Shown here one piece after another: positions 18,924 to 33,299 of a DNA stretch of 64,000 nt. The translations under genes and the position numbers were made by a program. Source of the stretch: Shewanella canadensis (GTDB lineage Bacteria > Pseudomonadota > Gammaproteobacteria > Enterobacterales > Shewanellaceae). Within the stretch, counting starts at the first letter, position 1. The number at the start of each line of letters is the position of its first letter. The notes under the pieces were generated by a model, which was not told where the DNA came from, searched no databases, and saw nothing but the letters and a program-made list of their open reading frames with translations. The stretch lies in the NCBI RefSeq assembly GCF_003966225.1, contig NZ_RXNU01000005.1, forward strand, positions 356,710-420,709, given 5' to 3'.

Positions 18924-19276
18924 GGGCTAAACCAATAAAAGACAATGTTTAATTTTGCGCTCAAATGAACAAAAAATCAAAGCGAAAACAATATATTAAA
19001 CAATTTCTAAACAAGCAAACCACAAGTCACCACTAACCCGCTGTAATATATGGATATATTGTCTTCTAGCCACCGTTTTGGCACTAACGTGCAAGTTGAT
19101 TGATTAAAACAGATAGATTCATAGAACTTTAACGAATTTCATATAATTTTCTCGATAAAGTGAACAAGCTCTAATATTTGACAAAAGAGTCATAAATCAC
19201 CTGTAAATCATTCAATTACACTCTTTATCAAGGTATATTTCATCTGTTGTTACGCCCATTTTTAGATAGGATATCT
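18924..19276. other. Divergent intergenic region between DUF3334 and the chemoreceptor
   Basis: An AT-rich stretch of about 350 bp without plausible genes. It must hold the promoters of both divergent genes, but I could not single out a convincing -10/-35 pair. Confidence 0.4.
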
Positions 19277-20914
19277 ATGATAGCCATACTCAGACGTTTC
19301 ACTATACTTCACCGTTTAATCTTGATGTTAGCGCTTGCCGCTATAGGCACCTTTGTTTTTGCCAGTTTCTCCATCATTGAACAAAGAAATAACCTGATTG
19401 AACAGAAATGGGTTCAAAATGATGCACAACTCAGTACCGTTCTCAGTGTTATAGAGGCGCATCGCCAACAGGCACTCGAAGGCAAGATAACCTTAGATGA
19501 TGCCAAACAGGAAGCGGCAAACTTAGTCAATAAAATAAACTTTGGTCATGATGGATTTTTTATCCTTGTTAATGCAGAGAATAACATCATCTCCCATGGC
19601 GTCTCTCCAAAACTCATTGGCCAAACTTCAGACATTATTCGAGCACAAGATGGTCATATCACACTGTCTGATATGGTAAAAGAAGCACAGAGAAACTCTG
19701 TTGCTAAACAGACATTTGCCTTTAAAAAACCGGTATCTGGTGTCGTAGAAGAGAAAATGCTTGAGGCCAGGTATTATCCATCCTGGCAATGGACGCTGAT
19801 AACCGGCGCTTACATGAGCGACATTAACGACGCCACGATCGCACTACTCCCCGGTTATCTGGTCATCATGACCTTGATTGCCGCGCCAATATTTGCTTTT
19901 TTCCTTGTTCTCAACCACTCCATCAGTACGCCATTAAAAGAAGCCATTGCAGCAATGGAAGATATTGCCAAAGGTGAAGGCGACCTGACTAAACGTCTGC
20001 CGACAAAAGGTAATGATGAAGTGGTCGAGCTCGCTATTGCCTTTAATCTTTTTGTTGAAAAGATTGGAAACACAGTCGGGCATCTAAAGCCACTAGGATC
20101 TAGCTTGAATCAAGATGCAAACCGCTTACTCGCATCTGTCGAGGAGACGAACCTGAGCGTCGACAATCTTCATCAAGAAACAAGCAGCGTTGCCACAGCC
20201 ATCAATCAAATGTTATCTACAACCCATGAGATGGCCAGTAATACTCAACAGGCTGCAGATGCCGCTAACAGCGTAAAAAACCAGGCTCAGCAAAGTAAAG
20301 CCATGATGGACCTGACGGTGTCCAATTCTGAGCAATTGGTCGATGCGCTGCAAACCGCAGAGTCAATTACACATGATTTAGGCAACTCCTCACAGCAGAT
20401 CGGCAGTATTTTGGACGTCATAAGAGGCATTGCTGAACAGACTAACCTATTAGCACTCAATGCAGCTATTGAAGCCGCACGAGCCGGCACGCACGGCAGA
20501 GGCTTTGCGGTCGTAGCCGATGAAGTCAGGGCTCTGGCAACCCGAACTCAAGAATCAACCAATGAAATTCAAAAGATTATTACCGAAATACAATCGGGTG
20601 TCTCTTCGGTCATGACCAGCAACGCTGGCACGCAACAAACCTCGGTTCAACTTCAGTCGCAAGCCAGGGAAGCAGGTGATGCATTAGGAGAAATTTTAGC
20701 GCTTATCGCCCATATCAGTGATATGAATACCCAGCTCGCCAGTGCCACCGAGGAACAATCCTTGGTTACCGAAGAGATTAACCGAAATATCTGTAGCATT
20801 ACCGAGCTCACAGAGGTCTCGGTACAGGCTAACGAGAGCAATCGTTGTGCAGCCGTTTCCCTGCAGAACATCAGTAAAGACACGGCGCAGACCCTTGGCC
20901 AATTTAAAGTTTAA
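19277..20914 (+). CDS. Methyl-accepting chemotaxis protein with single-Cache sensor
   Basis: From ATG 19277 (preceded by AGGATATCT) the protein has a first membrane segment at ~15-35, a periplasmic sCache-like domain containing [19 protein letters not shown] and [19 protein letters not shown], a second membrane segment ([20 protein letters not shown]), a HAMP domain and a long signalling coiled coil. The hairpin tip is [20 protein letters not shown] with [15 protein letters not shown], which contacts CheA and CheW. The ligand is unknown; such Cache domains often bind small acids or amines. No CheB/CheR tail pentapeptide is seen. Confidence 0.9.
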   Translation: MIAILRRFTILHRLILMLALAAIGTFVFASFSIIEQRNNLIEQKWVQNDAQLSTVLSVIEAHRQQALEGKITLDDAKQEAANLVNKINFGHDGFFILVNAENNIISHGVSPKLIGQTSDIIRAQDGHITLSDMVKEAQRNSVAKQTFAFKKPVSGVVEEKMLEARYYPSWQWTLITGAYMSDINDATIALLPGYLVIMTLIAAPIFAFFLVLNHSISTPLKEAIAAMEDIAKGEGDLTKRLPTKGNDEVVELAIAFNLFVEKIGNTVGHLKPLGSSLNQDANRLLASVEETNLSVDNLHQETSSVATAINQMLSTTHEMASNTQQAADAANSVKNQAQQSKAMMDLTVSNSEQLVDALQTAESITHDLGNSSQQIGSILDVIRGIAEQTNLLALNAAIEAARAGTHGRGFAVVADEVRALATRTQESTNEIQKIITEIQSGVSSVMTSNAGTQQTSVQLQSQAREAGDALGEILALIAHISDMNTQLASATEEQSLVTEEINRNICSITELTEVSVQANESNRCAAVSLQNISKDTAQTLGQFKV

Positions 20915-21019
20915 GTTTCAAATGGGGTCGTTGGGGGCGTTTCGCCTCCAATCTGTTAGATAAAGTGTGATAAGCTTATGGAATAAGGTTTTTATTCTCA
21001 ATTGAGGTCACACCTACCC

Positions 21020-21406
21020 ATGGCGCGAATGACTCTAGCCGTTCATTCTCAACTCTATAGCATTCACAGCTTCAGCCCTGACGCTTCGATTGCAGCAGAG
21101 ATATTCCAACAAGAGATGTTTTTTGTTGGAAAAACCAAAGATGAGTTATCCGTGGTCGTTCCCGCAGAACTTAATCTCGATAGTCTCGAAGAGGAGAGTA
21201 ACTGGCGCTGCATCGAAGTGATAGGTCCGTTAGGCTTCTCTATGACGGGAATTCTGGCCAGCGTATCGGGTGCTTTGGCCGACGCAGACATTAGTATCTT
21301 TGCTATTTCGACGTTCGACACCGATTACATCTTAGTTAAGAAAGATAAATTATCTAAGGCTATCATCGCTTTAAAAAAGAAAAACTATCAGATCACGGAA
21401 TATTAG
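21020..21406 (+). CDS. ACT-domain protein
   Basis: A ~128-residue protein with an ACT-like C-terminal half (GFSMTGILASVSGALADADISIFAIS, cited in part: GILASVSGALADADI, followed by TFDTDYILVKKDKL). ACT domains bind amino acids and regulate enzymes; here there is no attached catalytic domain, and proteins of this kind form the CASTOR/ACT group. The start is ambiguous (21002 TTG, 21020 ATG or 21029 ATG). It lies 36 bp before ptsH on the same strand, so it may share transcription with the PTS genes. Confidence 0.7.
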   Translation: MARMTLAVHSQLYSIHSFSPDASIAAEIFQQEMFFVGKTKDELSVVVPAELNLDSLEEESNWRCIEVIGPLGFSMTGILASVSGALADADISIFAISTFDTDYILVKKDKLSKAIIALKKKNYQITEY

Positions 21407-21442
21407 TTTATTCCGTTCAAACTATTTAAGAGTATTAATCCT

Positions 21443-21700
21443 ATGTATGAAAAATCAGTCACTATTACCGCCAAGCATGGTATTCATACTCGCCCGGCTG
21501 CGCTGCTTGTCAAGGAAGCCAGAACCTATGACTGTGATGTTCTGGTGGAATGTAATGGTAAACAGGCGAGTGCTAAAAGTTTATTTAAGTTACAAACCTT
21601 AGGTTTGTACCATGGGATGACAGTAAAAGTGCTGGCAGATGGACCTCAAGCGGAGCAAGCCGTTGAGAAAGTATCTGAACTATTAATCACACTTAGCTAA
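21443..21700 (+). CDS. ptsH: Phosphocarrier protein HPr
   Basis: The 85-residue protein is a typical HPr. His15 in KHGIHTRPAA accepts phosphate from enzyme I, and Ser46 lies in SAKSLFKLQ at the usual regulatory position. It passes phosphate to sugar-specific EIIA proteins. The order ptsH-ptsI-crr is conserved in this window (21443-24158). ATG at 21443 follows AAGAGTATTAATCCT, a weak but usable site. Confidence 0.95.
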   Translation: MYEKSVTITAKHGIHTRPAALLVKEARTYDCDVLVECNGKQASAKSLFKLQTLGLYHGMTVKVLADGPQAEQAVEKVSELLITLS

Positions 21701-21876
21701 TTGACCCTCGGTTCCATCTACAAAGCTTCGCTTCAAAAACACGAAAACTCCAAGCCCGGCTGACACTTAACTCCCAACTCTGATCATAAATGCCTCCCAC
21801 CTCAAAAGTGTGAATCTTGCACTTTGAAGGAGTTTGCGTATATTACACTGTAACTTGTCTTATACAGGAATTGAGT

Positions 21877-23577
21877 ATGTCCACTTCGGGAATAGTAGTT
21901 TCACCCGGCATCGCATTTGGCCAATCGAGAATACTGCATCAACATAGCACTGAATTAGACTATCAACTCCTTCCTTTATCCAATGTAAAAGCGGAACAAA
22001 TAACGTTATCTCACGCTATCGCACAACTGTTACAGCTATTACAGACCGGATTACACAGACTCGAAGCCGATTGCGACAATTACCAACTGATTGAAGCCGA
22101 TATTTTACTACTCGAAGATGAAGAGTTAACTCATCAACTGTTAACCAGCATAGGCGAGCAACAGTTTACCGCCAGTGTGGCAGTACAGCGGGTCTTTGCT
22201 CAACAGGCTAACCAAATGCTAGCCATGGAGGACCCTTACCTGGCTAACAGAGCCGAAGATGTCCTCTGCCTCGGCAGTCGCTTAATCGCGGCCATCAATG
22301 GCAGCTTAGAACATGATCTTGAAAACTTAACTTACCCCACCATATTGCTCGCCACAGACTTAACCCCCGCCGAATTTGCAACGCTGCCGTTAGATAAGAT
22401 AAATGGCATTGTATTGAAAACTGGTGGCCTCACGAGCCACACGGCTATCTTAGCCAGAAGTGCTGGGATCCCGGCACTGCTCAGTTGTGATTTCGACGAA
22501 GAACTGACCAACAATCAACAAATAGCACTCGATGCATTATCTGGCCAGCTGCATGTGAATCCAGACCAAGAGGTTATTAACCGTTTAGAACGGATCGGAT
22601 CGGAAGATAAGTTAAGAAAGAGTAGATTACAAAAATTTAAAGATCTTCCTACCGAAACCCGCGACAAACATAGAATTTCACTTTTGGCGAATGTGGGTTC
22701 TTTAAGTGATATAAGCCATGTTTCTGATGTGGGTGCCGACGGCATAGGATTATTCAGGACTGAGTTCATGTTGATGAACGCAAGCCACATGCCCAGTGAA
22801 GATGTTCAATACGGCCTTTATTGTGATGCCTTACAACTGCTCGATGGCAAAACGTTTACCATCAGAACATTTGATATCGGGGCAGATAAAGAACTTCCCT
22901 GCCTTTCTCTCCCTCAAGAAGTGAATCCGGCATTAGGATTTCGTGGTGCACGCTACTCCCTCGCTCATACGGATCTGTTTAAGAGTCAATTAAAGGCGGT
23001 ACTTCGCGCCGCTAACCATGGCTGTATCAGGCTGATGTTTCCGATGATAAATCAAGTTGAAGAGTTAGATGAGCTCTTTAACATGATTGAGGAGTGTAAA
23101 ACGGAGCTGATAGAGGATGAACGGGGCTTCGGTGAATTAAGTTATGGAATCGTAGTTGAAACCCCATCGGCAGTGTTAAACCTGGCTTCCATGTTACCGT
23201 TTTTGGATTTCATCAGTATCGGAACCAATGATCTTACTCAATACTCGATGGCCGCAGATAGAACCAACCCCGATTTAACCAAAATCTACCCCTCTTTATC
23301 TCCCTCAATTTTAAAGCTGATCAAGATAACCATCGATACAGCAAAAGAGGCGAGTATTCCGGTCTCACTTTGTGGCGAACTGGCGAGCAACCCACTCGTT
23401 GCGCCTATTCTTATCGGAATGGGAATCGATGAATTAAGTGTAAATTTAAACTCACTACTGGAACTGAAATCGACAATTTGTAATAAAGAACTTGCCACTT
23501 ATATCAAATGCAGTGAAGAAGCATTATTGATACAACGCATAGATGAACTAAATCATTACGTATCGCACTGTTACTAG
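21877..23577 (+). CDS. ptsI: PTS enzyme I (phosphoenolpyruvate-protein phosphotransferase)
   Basis: I start the gene at ATG 21877 (MSTSGIVVSPGIAFG), preceded by AGGAA; the frame extends upstream to 21817 but that part is not conserved-looking. The active-site histidine is His188 in GGLTSHTAILARSAGIPAL (cited in part), the PEP-binding domain has DGIGLFRTEFMLM and FDIGADKE, and the catalytic cysteine lies in VSLCGELASNP. The 566 residues match enzyme I of sugar PTS rather than the longer PtsP. It phosphorylates HPr using PEP. Confidence 0.94.
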   Translation: MSTSGIVVSPGIAFGQSRILHQHSTELDYQLLPLSNVKAEQITLSHAIAQLLQLLQTGLHRLEADCDNYQLIEADILLLEDEELTHQLLTSIGEQQFTASVAVQRVFAQQANQMLAMEDPYLANRAEDVLCLGSRLIAAINGSLEHDLENLTYPTILLATDLTPAEFATLPLDKINGIVLKTGGLTSHTAILARSAGIPALLSCDFDEELTNNQQIALDALSGQLHVNPDQEVINRLERIGSEDKLRKSRLQKFKDLPTETRDKHRISLLANVGSLSDISHVSDVGADGIGLFRTEFMLMNASHMPSEDVQYGLYCDALQLLDGKTFTIRTFDIGADKELPCLSLPQEVNPALGFRGARYSLAHTDLFKSQLKAVLRAANHGCIRLMFPMINQVEELDELFNMIEECKTELIEDERGFGELSYGIVVETPSAVLNLASMLPFLDFISIGTNDLTQYSMAADRTNPDLTKIYPSLSPSILKLIKITIDTAKEASIPVSLCGELASNPLVAPILIGMGIDELSVNLNSLLELKSTICNKELATYIKCSEEALLIQRIDELNHYVSHCY

Positions 23578-23648
23578 TGAAGATTATTGAGTATGCTTGT
23601 CAAAATAAAAATTATAGCGAATAACACTATTTGTACTAGGGGATAAAA

Positions 23649-24158
23649 ATGGGATTTTTAAGCCGTATCAGACGTTTAATGTCGGGGCAAACCAACCTAG
23701 TTGGCGGAATTGATGTTTTTGCTCCCGTTTCAGGCGACATTGTCGCCATTGAGAAGGTTCCCGATGTCGTCTTTGCCGAAAAAATTGTCGGTGATGGCCT
23801 GGCCATTCAACCAAAAGGTCACTTGATTGTCGCTCCCATCGACGGAACCATCGGGAAAATATTCGAAACAAATCATGCGTTCAGCATCGAATCGCCTCAA
23901 GGGCTCGAACTATTTGTCCATTTCGGTGTAGGCACAGTAGAGCTGCGTGGTAATGGATTTAAACGTCTCGCCGAAGAGGGGCAAGTCGTTAAGGTGGGTG
24001 AGCCTATTCTTGAGTTCGACCTTGCGTACCTTAAAGAGCAGGTAGAGAGTCTGCTCACCCCTGTAGTACTGGCTAATATGGAAGATATCCGCTCATTGGA
24101 TAAACGTCAGGGCTCCATAGAAGCAGGCAAAGACGTGATTTTCTCGGTAGAACTCTGA
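23649..24158 (+). CDS. crr: PTS glucose-type EIIA component
   Basis: The 169-residue protein is EIIA-Glc. His76 and His91 (LFVHFGVGTVEL) form the active site, and GLAIQPKGH and APIDGTIGKIF are family signatures. It takes phosphate from HPr, and in enterics also controls adenylate cyclase and inducer exclusion. No sugar permease is linked here. ATG at 23649 follows AGGGGATAAAA. It lies 71 bp after ptsI. Confidence 0.94.
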   Translation: MGFLSRIRRLMSGQTNLVGGIDVFAPVSGDIVAIEKVPDVVFAEKIVGDGLAIQPKGHLIVAPIDGTIGKIFETNHAFSIESPQGLELFVHFGVGTVELRGNGFKRLAEEGQVVKVGEPILEFDLAYLKEQVESLLTPVVLANMEDIRSLDKRQGSIEAGKDVIFSVEL

Positions 24159-24483
24159 TACTTATTGCGGTTTATTCTATTTGACAGAATGAGCCGCCCT
24201 ATCCTCCCTATTATGCAGCCAGTTTGACCAGCGAATGCTCTCTCTATCTCCCGTCAGCTGCAATAAATAATAGCCAACGCCCCAAAGCCCTCTATATCAT
24301 CCTTCTCCTGCTTGTCATCCAGCCATATCTAGGCAATAAGTCATTTAAAAAGCGATTGAAAAATAGTTGTTCCATACGATGGCGCGTTAATTAAACATTG
24401 CCAATTACGTCATCGCCAATGTTTATCTTCATGAAAAAAGTTCAGCTATTCACGCTAACAGAACTTGAGACATCAAGGAGGCA

Positions 24484-24560
24484 ATGACACAATGCATTAA
24501 GAATACTAACGACAATAACCTACCCGGCGTACTCAACGCGCCATTAACGGAGATAACACC

Positions 24561-24564
<4 letters not shown>
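24484..24564 (+). CDS. Possible 26-residue leader peptide coupled to the ArsC-like gene
   Basis: An ATG at 24484 has an excellent ribosome site (AAGGAGG, 3 bases upstream, a bit close) and opens a 26-codon frame, MTQCIKNTNDNNLPGVLNAP and six more residues. Its TGA stop (24562-24564) overlaps the TTG start (24561) of the next gene. The next gene has no good ribosome site of its own. This geometry suggests translational coupling, but a short frame can arise by chance, so this is tentative. Confidence 0.35.
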
Positions 24565-26709
<2,145 letters not shown>

Positions 26710-26755
26710 CTCAATCGACTATCGACTTTCATCAATCATTAACGCAGCAGGAAAT

Positions 26756-27592
26756 ATGAATTTTTCTTCCTATAGAAATCAGATAACAGTAGATAACAAA
26801 CGTCTTAGCTATTTAGATATAGGCGATGGCCCGGTGCTTTTATTTGGCCATAGTTATCTTTGGGATTCACAGATGTGGGCGCCTCAACTCGCTCACCTTT
26901 CCCGGCATTATCGTTGTATTGTTCCGGATCTATGGGGTCATGGTCATTCAGACCCGATTCCGGACAGCACGCACTCTCTACAGCATATTGCCGATCAGAT
27001 GCTAACACTCATGGATACCTTGAAAATAGAGACGTTCTCGGTCATTGGATTATCTGTAGGAGGCATGTGGGGCGCTGAACTGGCATTAAAAGCACCGACA
27101 CGTGTTACCACGCTCGTGATGATGGGCTGCTTTATTGGCTTTGAACCCGAGGTGTCGCGAACCAAGTATTACAATATGCTCGATATCATTAAAGCCAGCC
27201 AGGGTGTTCCTGCACCTTTGATCGAACAGATCGCTCCACTGTTTTTTGCTAAAGATGCGGCTCAAAATACCCCCGAGTTGTTTGCTCACTTCAAACAATC
27301 TCTTGCCGAATTAAACCCTGAACTGGTCGAAACACTATTCAGACTAGGCAAGATCATCTTCGGCAGACGAGATACCATGGAAGAGGTAGAAAAGCTCACT
27401 CTACCCTGCTTAATTATGACAGGTGTCGAAGACAGTGTGCGTCCGGTTCTCGAGGGATACTTGATGCATGACGCCATAGATGGCAGTGAGTATATTCATA
27501 TTCCTAATGCGGGGCATATCTCCAGCCTGGAACAACCAGAATTTATCAATGAGCAACTCACTAATTTTCTAAATAAACATCTCAAGCCTTAA
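26756..27592 (+). CDS. Alpha/beta-fold hydrolase
   Basis: From ATG 26756 (AGGAAAT just upstream) the protein shows the alpha/beta hydrolase fold: LLFGHSYLWDSQMW (oxyanion), nucleophile elbow GLSVGGMWG (Ser), acid in VEDSVRP and His in PNAGHISSLEQPE. The catalytic triad is intact. Substrates of such enzymes range from esters to lactones and cannot be told. It overlaps the upstream M15 gene only if the longer frame from 26666 is used, which I reject. It ends before a hairpin at 27618. Confidence 0.82.
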   Translation: MNFSSYRNQITVDNKRLSYLDIGDGPVLLFGHSYLWDSQMWAPQLAHLSRHYRCIVPDLWGHGHSDPIPDSTHSLQHIADQMLTLMDTLKIETFSVIGLSVGGMWGAELALKAPTRVTTLVMMGCFIGFEPEVSRTKYYNMLDIIKASQGVPAPLIEQIAPLFFAKDAAQNTPELFAHFKQSLAELNPELVETLFRLGKIIFGRRDTMEEVEKLTLPCLIMTGVEDSVRPVLEGYLMHDAIDGSEYIHIPNAGHISSLEQPEFINEQLTNFLNKHLKP

Positions 27593-27617
27593 ACGACATA
27601 ACGAAATATCTATCTAA

Positions 27618-27641
27618 GTGAGTCATTGGTTAATGACTCAC
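27618..27641 (+). terminator. Perfect 10-bp hairpin after the hydrolase gene
   Basis: GTGAGTCATT and AATGACTCAC pair around a 4-base loop (GGTT). No T-run follows, so it may be a weak terminator or an mRNA-end stabiliser. Confidence 0.6.
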
Positions 27642-27901
27642 GCTATCCCTGTAGCGTAACAAGGCAACTATCCAACTTAAACGCTTTTGCCGATTTAGAG
27701 GCCACTTTTGATGATAAATAGTTACCAAAAAACCTGAGTCGCAACCGCAACAAAACCACGTTAACAACCAGATAAAGAAAAGTATTAATAATTAATTAAT
27801 ATTAATTGGGTATTTTACTGAATGGACCACCAAAGGTGTATTTCAATGCTATTATCTTTGTGCAATGAGGAATACCCTTACTTACTGAATTGTTGAGAAA
27901 A

Positions 27902-28510
27902 ATGAAAATACTAACTCCCCTTTTTGAAAATAATCGCCGCTGGGCTGAACGTATCGTTAAAGAGACACCTGATTTTTTTGAACAGCTCGCGACTCAACAA
28001 AACCCTGAATATCTATGGATCGGTTGCTCCGACAGCCGCGTTCCCTCAAATCAGATCATCGACTTAATGCCCGGTGAAGTATTTGTCCATCGAAATATTG
28101 CCAACATGGTGATCCACACAGATTTGAACTGCTTATCGGTACTTCAATATGCCGTGGAAGTCCTAAAAGTTAAACATATCATGGTGGTTGGACATTATGG
28201 CTGTGGTGGGGTTAAGGCTGCAATGGGCACAGAGAGACTTGGACTCATTGACAACTGGCTTGGCCATATCAGAGATATTCACCGCCTTCACAGTAACGAG
28301 CTGAACAAGCTTGAGGGTGAAGAGAAGTTTGATCGCCTCTGTGAGCTAAACGTCATCGAACAGGTTGGCAATGTCAGTAGCACCAACATAGTTCAAGATG
28401 CCTGGGCGAGAGGGGAAAACGTATCCATTCATGGTTGGATCTACAGTATCGATAACGGACTACTGTCTGATCTGGATGTCACTGTCGATAACGATAAATT
28501 TAAACCCTAA
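27902..28510 (+). CDS. can: Beta-class carbonic anhydrase
   Basis: The protein interconverts CO2 and bicarbonate. The zinc site is intact: Cys42 and Asp44 in [10 protein letters not shown], His98 and Cys101 in VVGHYGCGG. At 202 residues it is a normal bacterial beta carbonic anhydrase. I prefer ATG 27902 ([11 protein letters not shown]) over the TTG at 27890. It has its own AT-rich upstream region of about 250 bp and no operon partner. Confidence 0.92.
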   Translation: MKILTPLFENNRRWAERIVKETPDFFEQLATQQNPEYLWIGCSDSRVPSNQIIDLMPGEVFVHRNIANMVIHTDLNCLSVLQYAVEVLKVKHIMVVGHYGCGGVKAAMGTERLGLIDNWLGHIRDIHRLHSNELNKLEGEEKFDRLCELNVIEQVGNVSSTNIVQDAWARGENVSIHGWIYSIDNGLLSDLDVTVDNDKFKP

Positions 28511-28763
28511 GTTTAATGGTCAAAGGGGTAAAGGGTGTTTGCTCATTACCCATAGGGCTTTGAGTGGTGACGTTTGTCGCCACTGGCTCGATATTTTCTA
28601 CCATTAGCGTTCAATCTCTAAAAAGCGAATGGCCCTTAAACTCCCCAAATTAACGGGCCTTTAGTACACGCTTTATACTATCATCGAAAAAAATACCGAA
28701 ATTAACTAAATAATCCTTAATAAACATCGCAGTTTTCCGCCCATCCCAGTTATAATCCTCTAG

Positions 28764-31138
<2,375 letters not shown>

Positions 31139-31151
31139 TCACCCATATGAT

Positions 31152-31175
31152 AAGGGCTCTAATTGAGCCCTTTTT
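31152..31175 (+). terminator. Rho-independent terminator after kdnB
   Basis: AAGGGCTC and GAGCCCTT form a stem with a 5-base loop, followed by TTTTT. Confidence 0.9.
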
Positions 31176-31220
31176 CTATAAGTAAACCCTTTTCGATTTT
31201 GTAAACCATAGGTATAACGA

Positions 31221-31958
31221 ATGAACGTAACCCTGTTAATCCCAGCTCGCTATGGCTCAAGCCGTTTCCCTGGCAAGCCTTTGGCGCCGATTAACGGTAA
31301 GCCGATGATCCAGCATGTTTATGAACGTGCATCTTTGGCAAAAGGCTTAACCGCTATCTACGTTGCGACCGATGATGACCGCATTAAAGACGCAGTTGAA
31401 GGATTCGGTGGGAAAGTGGTCATGACGAGTCCTGACGCCGCTTCTGGAACAGATCGTATCGAAGATGCCATTACACAATTAGGCCTGAAAGATGACGATC
31501 TTGTGGTTAACCTGCAAGGCGATCAGCCCTTAATCGACCCCATCTCTATCGAACAGATCATCAGTCTGTTTGAACGTCATCCAGGCGAATTTGGGATGGC
31601 AACCTTAGGCTTTGAAATCACAGAAAAATGTGAACTTGACGATCCTAAGCACGTTAAAATGGTATTCGATAACGATTTTAATGCACTCTATTTTTCTCGT
31701 GCACGTATCCCGTTCGGCAGAGATACCAACGACCATCCTGTTTATAAACACTTAGGTGTCTACGCTTACACCAGAAGTTTTGTTTCTACATTTGCTAAGT
31801 TACCGCTCGGACGTTTAGAAGATTTAGAAAAACTTGAGCAACTAAGAGCGCTCGAACATGGCTATAAAATCAAGGTCGCTATCAGTGCTTTTGACTCACC
31901 GGAAGTTGATACACCTGAAGATATTCGTGTCTGTGAGTCTCGTTTAGCGGTCGATTAA
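31221..31958 (+). CDS. kdsB: CMP-Kdo/8-amino-Kdo synthetase (octulosonate cytidylyltransferase)
   Basis: The 245-residue nucleotidyltransferase activates Kdo-type sugars with CTP for LPS core assembly. [19 protein letters not shown] is the CTP-binding start and [11 protein letters not shown] the metal region. In Shewanella the enzyme uses 8-amino-Kdo, consistent with kdnA-kdnB just upstream. It has its own short leader after the kdnB terminator. ATG at 31221; upstream AGGTATAACGA is a weak site. Confidence 0.92.
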   Translation: MNVTLLIPARYGSSRFPGKPLAPINGKPMIQHVYERASLAKGLTAIYVATDDDRIKDAVEGFGGKVVMTSPDAASGTDRIEDAITQLGLKDDDLVVNLQGDQPLIDPISIEQIISLFERHPGEFGMATLGFEITEKCELDDPKHVKMVFDNDFNALYFSRARIPFGRDTNDHPVYKHLGVYAYTRSFVSTFAKLPLGRLEDLEKLEQLRALEHGYKIKVAISAFDSPEVDTPEDIRVCESRLAVD

Positions 31959-31999
31959 ACGACTTGGTATATTGATAGCTTGTTAATTGTGGAGTATCG

Positions 32000-32236
32000 A
32001 TGTCAGATCTTGAAACCTGGCTCATCATCATCTTAGTGATTGGTGTGATTGCAAGTAATCTTGCAGTCTTGAAATACAGTGCCAAATATAAGATGACTCA
32101 ATTTGGCAAGGGCAATAAACTTAAGCCAAAATCTAAACCTAAAGATGAGGCGGGTAAAGCTGAAAATCTCAGCGAAAACAATGCTGACAAAAGTACAGGT
32201 GTTGCCTCATCAGACAAACACAATTCTGACAAGTAG
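32000..32236 (+). CDS. Small membrane protein, DUF2897-like
   Basis: A 78-residue protein with one N-terminal membrane helix (WLIIILVIGVIASNLAVL) and a long charged, Lys- and Ser-rich tail. It fits DUF2897, a small family found in Shewanella and relatives, with no known role. ATG at 32000 follows GTGGAGTATCG. It lies 41 bp after kdsB, so it may be co-transcribed with it. Confidence 0.7.
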   Translation: MSDLETWLIIILVIGVIASNLAVLKYSAKYKMTQFGKGNKLKPKSKPKDEAGKAENLSENNADKSTGVASSDKHNSDK

Positions 32237-32490
32237 CCATCAGGTGTAAAACGTAGAAGAAGTGAAAAGGCTTATAGCTTATTCTTATTGTAGAATTAAG
32301 CTGTAAGCTTTTTTGTATCCGCCAATCAGCTCTCTATTTGAATCAAGCTTCTACCCTAACCAATAAATTATAATTGTTAATCCTGCGAATTTTATCACTC
32401 TGACCTAGACTTAGAATAAGTCGACACTCTCTTCATAATGTTTATGTTCTATCCAATGAACTATCAAAATGAGCTATCGAGTATCAAAAT

Positions 32491-33173
32491 ATGATTGATG
32501 ATTTCAAAGGCGATGAGTCATGGCGTCTATTCAGGATTATCGCAGAGTTTACCGAAGGCATTGATGCCCTCTCAGATCTAGGCTTTGCCATATCGATCTT
32601 TGGTTCAGCGAGGGTCACTTCCGACAACATCTATTATGAAAAAGCAGAGCAACTGGCGCGGCGTTTAGCCCAAGAGGGATTTGCCACCATCACAGGTGGC
32701 GGCCCGGGAATTATGGAGGCGGGCAATAAAGGGGCCAATGAGTGCATGGGTAAATCTGTCGGACTGAACATTGACCTCCCCATGGAGCAGTCACCTAACC
32801 CCTATCAAAATATCTCCCTCAATTATCGTTATTTTTTCGCCAGAAAAGTCATGTTTGTCAAACACTCCATGGGGTATGTCTGTATGCCCGGAGGGTTGGG
32901 ACCTTTGATGAGTTCTTCGAAGCACTGACCTTATTGCAAACTAATAAAATCTACCCCATTCCTATCGTGCTGTTTGGGAAAGATTTTTGGCAAGGGTTAT
33001 TAGATTGGATGACAGCTCAGCCACTCAAGCACGGACTCATCTCAGCCGAAGATCTAGAGTTACTTACCGTAACAGATGATATTGAAGAGGTGGTAACTAT
33101 CATGGTGCAGCATCGAAAGTATAAGATGCAGAAAATAAGACGTGCCAAAACGGTCTATTATCCTGAAAACTAG
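32491..33173 (+). pseudogene. LOG-family (cytokinin-riboside phosphoribohydrolase-like) gene with frameshift
   Basis: Two frames together make one LOG/TIGR00730 protein: 32491-32928 gives FGSARV, TGGGPGIMEAGNKG and ends PGGLGPLMSSSKH; from about 32899 the next frame gives GTFDEFFEALTLLQTNKIYP and continues to 33173. The break falls inside the catalytic PGGxGTxxE motif (GGGTTGGGACC at 32891-32901) and is cured by adding one base. LOG proteins cleave nucleoside monophosphates to the free base. Either the gene is recently broken or there is a sequencing error; both halves look otherwise intact. Confidence 0.88.
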
Positions 33174-33232
33174 AAAGTTTGTAGGTTGCGGGATATACCG
33201 CTCGGCTAACCATTTACCTTTATAGAACAATT

Positions 33233-33265
33233 AAAAGGCCTGCCAGTTTCACTGACAGGCCTTTT
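33233..33265. terminator. Bidirectional terminator between LOG gene and RND pump
   Basis: AAAAGGCCTGCCAG pairs with CTGACAGGCCTTTT (one mismatch) around a short loop; A-run on the left and T-run on the right serve both convergent units. Confidence 0.85.
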
Positions 33266-33299
33266 GCTACTTTACACATCTAACGCTGTATTTATGTAA

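Noticed and set aside
32491..33173. Programmed frameshift in the LOG-family gene
   Set aside because: There is no slippery heptamer or stimulatory structure at the break, and the family is not known to use frameshifting; mutation or error is simpler.
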